Shown: positions 1-7,147 of the stretch, piece by piece
Numbering within the stretch: the first letter of the stretch is position 1
Layout: every line of letters begins with the position of its first letter
Assembly: GCF_009910365.1 (NCBI RefSeq)
Contig: NZ_CP036423.1
Span: 1,240,001-1,304,000 of the forward strand
Source: Aequoribacter fuscus
GTDB taxonomy: Bacteria; Pseudomonadota; Gammaproteobacteria; Pseudomonadales; Halieaceae
DNA length: 64,000 nt
Reading direction: 5' to 3'
Translations under genes and position numbers: made by a program
Notes under the pieces: model-generated
The model's database searches: none
What the model was told of the DNA's origin: nothing
What the model saw: only the letters and a program-made list of their open reading frames with translations

Positions 1-647
1 CGTCGGGGTGCAAAGAAGTCAACGTGGTGGTCTCGTCTACTGACACGATGAATCGTAAAAATATCAATATGAGCACCGCAGAGATTATGGCGGCATCGCA
101 GGGCATTATTGAATCGGCGGTGGCTGACGGCGTTAAAGTCAACGCGTATGTGGCAGTGGCCTTCGAGTGTCCATTTGAGGGTGTGGTCGATCCAGAGCAG
201 GTCATTAGCCTATCAAAACGTCTCGCAGATTGGGGTGCTCAACGCATTGTGATTGCCGATACGATTGGGGCAGCAAACCCGTTCGCAGTAGAAGCATTAC
301 TTCGCGATTTGTTGCTGGGTATCAGCGCCGATCGCGTCGCCTGCCACTTTCACGATACGCGTGCCATGGGGCTCGCCAACACCTATGCGGCCCTACAGTC
401 TGGCGTGCGACATTTTGATACATCCATCGGCGGGTTAGGGGGGTGTCCCTTTGCACCCGGAGCTTCAGGCAACGTTGCAACAGAAGATGTGGCTTTGTTA
501 TGCCAGCAGGCGGGTTTTAGCACGGGTATCGATTTTTCCGCGTTGATGGCGGCAGTCGATTTGGTCAAAGAGTTAACGGGCACGGCCAAAGGCGGACGTG
601 CGCATTATTGGTTGAGTAATCATTTAGACAAAGTAGTCGGACAATAA
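1..647 (+). CDS. HMG-CoA lyase family protein (5' end cut off by window)
   Basis: The reading frame is open from base 3, so the gene starts upstream of the window; about 215 residues are visible of a family usually near 300. HMG-CoA lyases cleave 3-hydroxy-3-methylglutaryl-CoA type thioesters to acetyl-CoA and a 3-oxoacid. The C-terminal half of the TIM barrel is recognisable: the metal-binding HFHDTR segment and the family signature GGLGGCPFAPGASGNVATED, which includes the flexible-loop catalytic Cys. It ends 12 bases before the hydantoinase A gene, with an AGGAGA-like ribosome site in the gap, so the two are probably one operon. The true substrate may be another 3-hydroxyacyl-CoA, such as the isohexenylglutaryl or citramalyl type; sequence alone does not decide. 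Confidence 0.85.
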   Translation, partial: SGCKEVNVVVSSTDTMNRKNINMSTAEIMAASQGIIESAVADGVKVNAYVAVAFECPFEGVVDPEQVISLSKRLADWGAQRIVIADTIGAANPFAVEALLRDLLLGISADRVACHFHDTRAMGLANTYAALQSGVRHFDTSIGGLGGCPFAPGASGNVATEDVALLCQQAGFSTGIDFSALMAAVDLVKELTGTAKGGRAHYWLSNHLDKVVGQ

Positions 648-659
648 AGGAGACTAGGC

Positions 660-2723
660 ATGACCTATCGCTTAGGTGTAGACGTCGGGGGCACATTTAC
701 CGATTTTCTGCTCATGAATGAGGAGACAGGGCAAACGTTCACCGCAAAGGTGCCTTCGACCCCCGAGGACTCCTCGATTGGGGTGTTAAATGGCGTCGCA
801 AAAATTTGTGACGAATCTGGCATTAACCCTGCGGACATTAAGTTCGTCATGCATGGCACGACGGTGGCGACCAATGCGGTATTAACCGGTAAAGGTGCGA
901 AGGTAGGTCTGATTACCACTTCTGGTTATGAGCATACCTTGCAGGTTGCTCGCAGCTTCTGCCCGGGCGGCTTAGGCGGCTGGGTAAGCTTCGTTAAAAA
1001 GCCCTTGCTTGCGCCGCTAGAGCTAACGATTGGTGCAGTTGAGCGCATCGACGCTGATGGCTCGGTATCAACACCACTTGATGAAGATGCTTTGCGCACT
1101 CAGCTGTCGGCTTTGGCTGCCAAGAATCAAGTCGAAGCACTGACGATTTGTTTTATCAATGCTTACGTTAACAGTGAACACGAGCGCCGCGCTGCTGAAA
1201 TCGCGGCTGAGTTTTTCACTGATATTCCCATTTCGATTTCATCGGATGTGGTGCCCGAAATGCAGGAGTACGAGCGCACTGAAACCACCGTGGTGAACTC
1301 TTATGTACGCCCCGAAGTGTCGCGCTACTTGAATAACCTGCAAACGTCCCTAGAAGAGCGTTTGGGCGGTGACACACAGTTATCGATCTTGCGCTCTGAC
1401 GGCGGTTTGGCGTCTTCACGAGCGACTGCCGATTCACCGGTAAATATATTGATGTCAGGTCCTGCGGGTGGTGTGGCGGGCGCCTTGTTCTTCTGCGAAC
1501 AGGCTGGCTACAAGAACCTACTGACCTTTGATATGGGGGGGACATCTACCGACGTCGCCCTGATTCAAGATGCGAAAACTAATATTCGACGCGAGACCAT
1601 TGTTGGTGACGTGCGCGTACGTGCGCCCTCGGTCGACGTGAGAACAATCGGGGCAGGCGGTGGCTCAATCGCCTTTGTTGCCGAGTTAACCAAAGCGCTG
1701 CGTGTGGGCCCTGAGTCGGCGGGCGCGGTCCCTGGGCCCGCGGCGTACATGAAAGGCGGAGAGTTGCCAACAGTATGTGACGCCAACGTGGTGTTAGGTT
1801 ATTTGCCCAGTGACGCGCAACTCGGTGGCGCCATGGCGATTAACCGAGATGCAGCCATTGCGGCGGTGCAAAAAGTAGCGGATGCCCTGGGTATTGATGT
1901 CATGGAGGCTGCCGAAGGTATTATCCGTATCGCCAACGAGGCGATGTTTGGCGCATTGCGCTTGGTCTCTGTGGAACAAGGCTATGATCCGCGAGACTTT
2001 AGCCTGGTCGGTTTTGGTGGTGCCGGTCCACTGCACGCCAACGCGCTGGGACGTTTGGTTAACTCGTTCCCTGTCATTGTACCGCCCGGCCCCGGTGTTC
2101 TATGCGCTTACGGAGATGCGACCACTCAGCTGCAAGACGAAGCGGCAAGAAGTTATGGTGCATTGGCCAGCGAGATTTCTAAAGACCAACTCGCATCTGA
2201 TTTGGCCGCATTAAAAGATCGCGCAGCGCAAGCGTTATTGGCTGACGGTATAGCGGAAGATCAGTTGGTTGTTACCTACCAAGCAGATGTGCGCTATGTC
2301 GGTCAAGCGTTCCAAATTAGCGTTGATTTTGACAACGATAGTTTGGTTGAGAAAGGCTTGAGCGTTATCACCGACGTGTTCGATGACGAGCACGAGAAGT
2401 TGTTCACCTTTAAGTTGGGCGATGGCCACGAGATTGTCATGATTCGCGCGGTCGTTGCGTCGCAGGCACAGAACCTTGAAATCAAACGGCAAGAAGATAC
2501 TTCGGCCACGCTGCAAGACTGTGCGATTCACGAAACGCGCATCTACTTCGAAGGTAATTGGTACGACGCAACCATTTACGAACGTTATAAGTTGCACTCT
2601 GGCCTGACTGTTTCTGGTCCTGCCATTGTTACTGAAATGGACTCTACAACGCTGATTTTGCCGGGTTTCCAAGCCCGCACAGACCTTGTAGGTAATTTAC
2701 TGATTGAACCCATTCAAGCGTAA
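660..2723 (+). CDS. Hydantoinase/oxoprolinase family subunit A
   Basis: 687 residues of the HyuA class (hydantoinase A, 5-oxoprolinase, and acetone/acetophenone carboxylase ATPase subunits). These enzymes use ATP to activate a cyclic amide carbonyl or a ketone. The sugar-kinase-like ATPase fold is visible: GVDVGGTFTDF near residue 6, a second phosphate loop DMGGTSTDVA near residue 290, and GFGGAGPLHA near residue 445. The ATG at 660 follows a GGAGAC site. It is followed 14 bases later by the B subunit, and the two normally form one complex. No N-terminal signal is present, so it is cytoplasmic. Family members share fold and ATP use but differ in substrate (hydantoins, oxoproline, caprolactam, acetone), so the reaction is not assigned. 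Confidence 0.9.
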   Translation: MTYRLGVDVGGTFTDFLLMNEETGQTFTAKVPSTPEDSSIGVLNGVAKICDESGINPADIKFVMHGTTVATNAVLTGKGAKVGLITTSGYEHTLQVARSFCPGGLGGWVSFVKKPLLAPLELTIGAVERIDADGSVSTPLDEDALRTQLSALAAKNQVEALTICFINAYVNSEHERRAAEIAAEFFTDIPISISSDVVPEMQEYERTETTVVNSYVRPEVSRYLNNLQTSLEERLGGDTQLSILRSDGGLASSRATADSPVNILMSGPAGGVAGALFFCEQAGYKNLLTFDMGGTSTDVALIQDAKTNIRRETIVGDVRVRAPSVDVRTIGAGGGSIAFVAELTKALRVGPESAGAVPGPAAYMKGGELPTVCDANVVLGYLPSDAQLGGAMAINRDAAIAAVQKVADALGIDVMEAAEGIIRIANEAMFGALRLVSVEQGYDPRDFSLVGFGGAGPLHANALGRLVNSFPVIVPPGPGVLCAYGDATTQLQDEAARSYGALASEISKDQLASDLAALKDRAAQALLADGIAEDQLVVTYQADVRYVGQAFQISVDFDNDSLVEKGLSVITDVFDDEHEKLFTFKLGDGHEIVMIRAVVASQAQNLEIKRQEDTSATLQDCAIHETRIYFEGNWYDATIYERYKLHSGLTVSGPAIVTEMDSTTLILPGFQARTDLVGNLLIEPIQA

Positions 2724-2737
2724 AGGGGAGTGTGATT

Positions 2738-4618
2738 ATGCCAGCTAGAATTATTGAAACAAATAACACACCACTCGCCACCGTCGACGTGGAAAGTGTA
2801 ACGGTAGACATCATTGAAAACGGCTTGAAGAACGCGCGTGAAGAAATGGATGCTGTGCTGTTCCGCACGGCGATGTCGCCGGGTATTCGAGAGCAGGGCG
2901 ATTGCTTCCCGATGATTGCCAACAAAGACGGAAAAATGGTGGTGGGTCAGTTCGGCTCGTTTATCGCGCCTTTCTTGTCTGTTTATGATGCCGATATTGA
3001 AGAAGGCGACATCATTCTGACCAATGACCCATACTTGTGTAACGCGGCAGTATCGCATTTGCCCGATTGGTTGGTTTTGGTGCCTGTGTTTAAAGACGGC
3101 CGTCATATTGCTTGGTCTGCGATGTTTGGTCACATGTCTGACAACGGGGGCATGGTGCCTGGTTCGATGCCTATTAACGCTACGAATATCTATCAGGAGG
3201 GTATTCGTATCCCACCGGTGAAGCTCTACAAGAAAGGTGTGTTACAAGAGGACCTGCTCGAATTGGTGCTTCATAACGTCCGGACCTCTCAGTGGAACCG
3301 GTTTGACTTAAACGCACTGGTCGCCGCGTGTAACACCGCCTCAAAACGTTGCGTTGAATTGGCGGAGCGCTTTGGTGACGATGTTTTTCACTCGACCATG
3401 GGGGTGATGCTGCAGCGCAACTACGATGCTATGAAAGCCGTTATCGGCATGGTTGTACCGGAAGAGAAGCGCGAGTTTACCGACTATTTGTGCGATGACG
3501 GTATGGGCCTAGGCCCTTACAAAATTCATTGCACTATGTGGCGTGAGGGAGACAAGGCGATTTTTGATTTTGAGGGCACGTCGCCGCAAGCGCAAAGTTC
3601 AGTGAACTTTTTTCTGAATGAGGATATGTTCAAGATGTTCTTTGGTTCGTTTACCATCAACATCGTCGATCCTCAAATTGCGTTTAACGATGGCTTTTAC
3701 GATTTGGTGGACGTGCGTATTCCTGAAGGTACCCTGCTCAAGCCTAAATACCCGGCAGCCTTGTCAGGCCGCACTCACGCGCTCGGTCGTATCTTCGATA
3801 TCTTGGGTGCGCTTTTGGGTATGGGAGCTCCCAACGAACTGCTCAATGCGGCAGGTTTCTCGGATTCGCCCCATTTGTTTTACTCGGGTTACGACACGCG
3901 TCCTGGCAAAAATGGTGAATGGTTCCAGCTCTTTCAAATCGGTTTTGGTGGTGTTCCAGGCCGTCCGGTTGGCGATGGTCCCGATGGTCACAGCCTCTGG
4001 CCAGGCTTTACCAACGTACCCAACGAGTTTATCGAAAGCTACTTCCCGTTGCGTATAGAGCGCTACGAGGTCATTCCTGACTCGGGTGGCGCAGGCTTAC
4101 ATCGCGGGGGTAATGGCTTGTCGGTTGCATACCGATTTTTGGTTGACGGCGAGATCGGTATCCATGATGAGCGCTGGCTAACTTACCCATGGGGTGTTAA
4201 CGGCGGTAATCCCGGTATGCGTTCTACTAAGCGTATTGTGCGTGCCGACGGCTCCGAAGAGTGGCTTCCCTCTAAATGCGAAGGTATCAAAGTCAAAGCT
4301 GGTGATTTGCTGTACTACAACACCTGGGGCGGCGGTGGCTGGGGTGATCCTCTCGCGCGAGACGCCGCCTTGGTTGCGCAAGATGTGGCGAGGGGCTTAG
4401 TTACCGAAGCTGGTGCCAAGGCTTACGGCGTGGTGGTCGTAAATGGTGTTTTGGACACGGCCGCAACCGAAGCCCTTCGTGCAGAGATGGCAGCGCAGCG
4501 CGGTCCGATCACCGAGATCTTTAACTTTGGTGGCAGCATCGAAGAGATCAAAGCACGCTGCGTGCAAGAAACGCACCTAGAACCCCCGGTTGAGCCGGTG
4601 TTTCAGCGACGCGCCTAG
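2738..4618 (+). CDS. Hydantoinase/oxoprolinase family subunit B
   Basis: 626 residues of the HyuB class, partner of the upstream A subunit. Diagnostic stretches are ILTNDPYL near residue 90, the HMSDNGG segment near residue 130, and a late glycine-rich TWGGGGWGDPL near residue 530. I chose the ATG at 2738 rather than the in-frame GTG at 2732 because AAAGGGGAG at 2722-2730 sits seven bases before it. In the A/B enzymes both chains are needed for ATP-dependent ring opening or carboxylation. No gamma subunit of the acetone-carboxylase kind is nearby, which argues for a hydrolase rather than a carboxylase (inference). Confidence 0.9.
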   Translation: MPARIIETNNTPLATVDVESVTVDIIENGLKNAREEMDAVLFRTAMSPGIREQGDCFPMIANKDGKMVVGQFGSFIAPFLSVYDADIEEGDIILTNDPYLCNAAVSHLPDWLVLVPVFKDGRHIAWSAMFGHMSDNGGMVPGSMPINATNIYQEGIRIPPVKLYKKGVLQEDLLELVLHNVRTSQWNRFDLNALVAACNTASKRCVELAERFGDDVFHSTMGVMLQRNYDAMKAVIGMVVPEEKREFTDYLCDDGMGLGPYKIHCTMWREGDKAIFDFEGTSPQAQSSVNFFLNEDMFKMFFGSFTINIVDPQIAFNDGFYDLVDVRIPEGTLLKPKYPAALSGRTHALGRIFDILGALLGMGAPNELLNAAGFSDSPHLFYSGYDTRPGKNGEWFQLFQIGFGGVPGRPVGDGPDGHSLWPGFTNVPNEFIESYFPLRIERYEVIPDSGGAGLHRGGNGLSVAYRFLVDGEIGIHDERWLTYPWGVNGGNPGMRSTKRIVRADGSEEWLPSKCEGIKVKAGDLLYYNTWGGGGWGDPLARDAALVAQDVARGLVTEAGAKAYGVVVVNGVLDTAATEALRAEMAAQRGPITEIFNFGGSIEEIKARCVQETHLEPPVEPVFQRRA

Positions 4619-4626
4619 GAGCTAAC

Positions 4627-5232
4627 GTGGCCGATCTCTCGCGCAGAAACATTGGCTTAGGCAGTAAACCCGGGCTGATTGTCGTAGACATGAGTCTCGG
4701 GTTTACACAACCTGAATCGCCTTTGGGCGGGCATTTCGATTCGGTGGTGGCGGCGACCGCTACGCTCATTGAGGCCTGCCGTGCGCGAGATTTGCCTATT
4801 GTTTACACCACCGTTGTGTATGATCGAGACGAGGACGCCTCGGTATTTCGTGCGCGGTTACCAAGCTTGAATATCCTCAAGCGTGGCAGTGCATGGGTAG
4901 CTATTGACCCTAGGCTTGTACCGTCAGAGTCTGATTTTTTGGCGGAAAAGCACTTTCCCAGCGCTTTTGTGGGTACCAATGTGGATGCGTATTTACGCTC
5001 GCAAAGCGCGGATTCAGTCATTGTGGTCGGCTTGACCACCAGTGGTTGTGTGCGGGCAACGGCAGTTGATGCGCTGTCTCACAACTATCCCACGGTGGTC
5101 GTAAGGGATGCTGTGGGTGACCGAAATCCGGATGCCCACGAAGCGAACCTCCACGACCTGCACGCAAAGTATGTGGATGTATTGTCGCTCGAACAGACCC
5201 TACAGCTGTTGCCCAAGAGGTCAAAATCATGA
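4627..5232 (+). CDS. Isochorismatase-family amidohydrolase (N-carbamoylsarcosine amidase-like)
   Basis: 201 residues with the isochorismatase-like cysteine hydrolase fold. The catalytic triad can be placed at Asp21 (VVDMSLGFT), Lys108 (LAEKHFPSAF) and Cys141 (TTSGCVRAT). The DMxxxFTxPxSPLG opening and the SGCVRATAVDA nucleophile region resemble N-carbamoylsarcosine amidase more than isochorismatase proper. It starts with GTG at 4627 behind TAGGAGC. Its stop overlaps the ATG of the regulator (5229) by four bases, so the enzymes and the activator are translationally linked. Next to a HyuAB enzyme, a plausible job is hydrolysis of the N-carbamoyl or amide product of ring opening. Other amidases of this fold, such as maleamate amidase, remain possible. 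Confidence 0.8.
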   Translation: MADLSRRNIGLGSKPGLIVVDMSLGFTQPESPLGGHFDSVVAATATLIEACRARDLPIVYTTVVYDRDEDASVFRARLPSLNILKRGSAWVAIDPRLVPSESDFLAEKHFPSAFVGTNVDAYLRSQSADSVIVVGLTTSGCVRATAVDALSHNYPTVVVRDAVGDRNPDAHEANLHDLHAKYVDVLSLEQTLQLLPKRSKS

Positions 5233-7100
5233 CCCGCGGTTTGAGCACGACGAAACCTAGAATGTTAATTCTGGGCTTTCGGCGTTTCAGTGAACTGGTG
5301 TACTCGGTTGTTGGTAAATACACTCAACAGATTGATTTATCGTTCCACGATTTGGGCGCATCGAGTAAGACCGATTTTGATGCCTTGATCGATCGTTATC
5401 ATCCAGACGTCATTATGAGCGCGGGTGCAAATGCGGCCTATCTTGCGGATACCTTGGCTGTGCCTGTGGTGAGCCAACCGGTACGAGATGCCGATGTTAT
5501 CGAAGCCTGTCTTAAAGCCAAGCAAGTAAGCTCTAAGGTGCACTTATTCACCTATGCAGAGCCCACCGGGGTTCAGGCGCGGTTGATCGCCCAGTTGGGT
5601 GACTTGTTAGGCATTACGGTGATCCATAAGTTTTACCGTACCTCGGATGAGGCCTCCGAGGTGTTTTATTTGTCGTTGGCGGAAAAGCCCGAGGTCGTGG
5701 TGGGTCCGAGTTACACCTGCCACATGGCGGAAAAAGAGGGTATTCCATCAATCTTGCTTTACAGTCGAGAATCCGCCGAGGACATGATTGAAAACGCGAT
5801 GGCGGTTGCCCAGCGTTCCCTTCTACAGGCACGCCACTCGTATTTGCGCGATCACCTGTTCGAGCAAACTGAAGATTTGCTGTTTTTGCTTGATCCTGAA
5901 AGAAACATCTTGGAGCTCAACCCGAAAGCACAGCAAGCGTTAGGCGACGCTAGGCGTCTCAACAGCCGCCTGCGTCAATCCTGGCATTTGAACGATATCC
6001 AGAATGTTCATACTGAACGCTGGGTGGCACTTGCGAATGAACGCTACCTTCAGATCGTGGATGTACTTGAACATAACGACCATCTTCTGGGTTATTTGGT
6101 CCGCTACCGCCCGGTTCAGGCCATAGCTGCGGTAAAGGCGCCATCGATTAAAGCGGCGAATTTTGTAGTGAGTTCGCCGCGCATGAGCAAGGTGGCGTCT
6201 CTAGCAAAAACCTATGCTGTGGCGCACGGTGCGGTTTTAATTGTCGGAGAGTCGGGCACGGGTAAAGAGCATATCGCTCGCGAGATTCATCGTCATAGCC
6301 GCCATGCGAATGGTCCGCTGGTTGCGGTGAACTGCGGTAGCTTGCCCTCTGAATTGTTCGAGAGTGAAATGTTTGGCTACGAAGAGGGCGCTTTTACAAA
6401 CTCTCGTCGGGGCGGTCATCGCGGTTTGCTAGAGCAGGCCAACAAGGGCGTCCTCTTTTTGGATGAAGTGGCGGAGATGCCGCTGGCGCAGCAATCGAAA
6501 CTGTTGCGTATTTTGCAGGACAAAGTGCTCCGTCCGGTGGGTAGTGAGCGCAGCATTCAATTGGATTTGAAAGTTGTCGCAGCAACCAATCGTCCATTGT
6601 TTCAGGACGTTGAAGAAGGGCGATTCCGCGAGGATTTGTACTACCGCTTGAATACCTTTGCCCTGGAAATCCCCCCGCTTCGAGAGCGAAAAGAAGACAT
6701 ATCAGCGATCGCTGCGTATTACCTAGAGGTATTCGCGCAGCAGTACGGTTTAAGTGTCTCGCCGGACGAGATTTATGTAGACCTTAGTGCTCATTTTGAA
6801 CGTTATCGCTGGCCAGGGAACGTTCGCGAGCTTGAAAGTTTTTGCGAGCGTGTTGTCGTGGCGCTCATGGTTGAGCCATCGGGTAATGTCACCGAAGCCT
6901 TGCTTCGAGCAAGTTTGCCCGAGCTGTTTAGAGAGGGCGCAGGGTTCACAGCGCCCGGTGCGCTTAAGCAGAATGAGCTGCAGGCCATAGAGTCTGCCAT
7001 GCAGATGTATGACGGTGATCGACAAGCGGTTGCCGAGCATTTAGGAATAAGCACCACCACCTTGTGGCGGCGCTTGAAGACCTTAGAGCAAGGTCGCTAA
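5229..7100 (+). CDS. PrpR-type sigma-54-dependent transcriptional activator
   Basis: 623 residues with three parts. An N-terminal PrpR_N sensor domain (about 15-190) binds an effector in relatives such as propionate-regulator PrpR. A linker that may be PAS-like follows (about 200-290). Then comes an AAA+ sigma-54 activation domain (about 305-540) with Walker A GESGTGKEH and Walker B VLFLDEVAEM, and a C-terminal Fis-type helix-turn-helix (HLGISTTTLWRRLK). The sigma-54 contact loop, normally GAFTGA, reads GAFTNS, so the fifth residue is Asn in place of Gly. The overlap with the amidohydrolase gene suggests it controls this catabolic cluster. The ligand is unknown; by analogy it would be the substrate or an acyl-CoA or acid intermediate of the pathway. 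Confidence 0.9.
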   Translation: MTRGLSTTKPRMLILGFRRFSELVYSVVGKYTQQIDLSFHDLGASSKTDFDALIDRYHPDVIMSAGANAAYLADTLAVPVVSQPVRDADVIEACLKAKQVSSKVHLFTYAEPTGVQARLIAQLGDLLGITVIHKFYRTSDEASEVFYLSLAEKPEVVVGPSYTCHMAEKEGIPSILLYSRESAEDMIENAMAVAQRSLLQARHSYLRDHLFEQTEDLLFLLDPERNILELNPKAQQALGDARRLNSRLRQSWHLNDIQNVHTERWVALANERYLQIVDVLEHNDHLLGYLVRYRPVQAIAAVKAPSIKAANFVVSSPRMSKVASLAKTYAVAHGAVLIVGESGTGKEHIAREIHRHSRHANGPLVAVNCGSLPSELFESEMFGYEEGAFTNSRRGGHRGLLEQANKGVLFLDEVAEMPLAQQSKLLRILQDKVLRPVGSERSIQLDLKVVAATNRPLFQDVEEGRFREDLYYRLNTFALEIPPLRERKEDISAIAAYYLEVFAQQYGLSVSPDEIYVDLSAHFERYRWPGNVRELESFCERVVVALMVEPSGNVTEALLRASLPELFREGAGFTAPGALKQNELQAIESAMQMYDGDRQAVAEHLGISTTTLWRRLKTLEQGR

Positions 7101-7147
7101 GAAGAAAGAAGGTTAGCAGCAATACCCAAAATAGGCAGGAGGATGCC

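Noticed and set aside
2235-3133. Minus-strand frames of 90-145 codons across the hydantoinase genes.
   Set aside because: They are shadows of strongly conserved plus-strand genes with no independent evidence.
7000-7147. Possible sigma-54 promoter before the TonB receptor (TGGC...TTG around 7066-7079).
   Set aside because: The GG and GC dinucleotides are not at the required -24/-12 spacing; no convincing site was found in the window, and the real cluster promoter is probably upstream of base 1.
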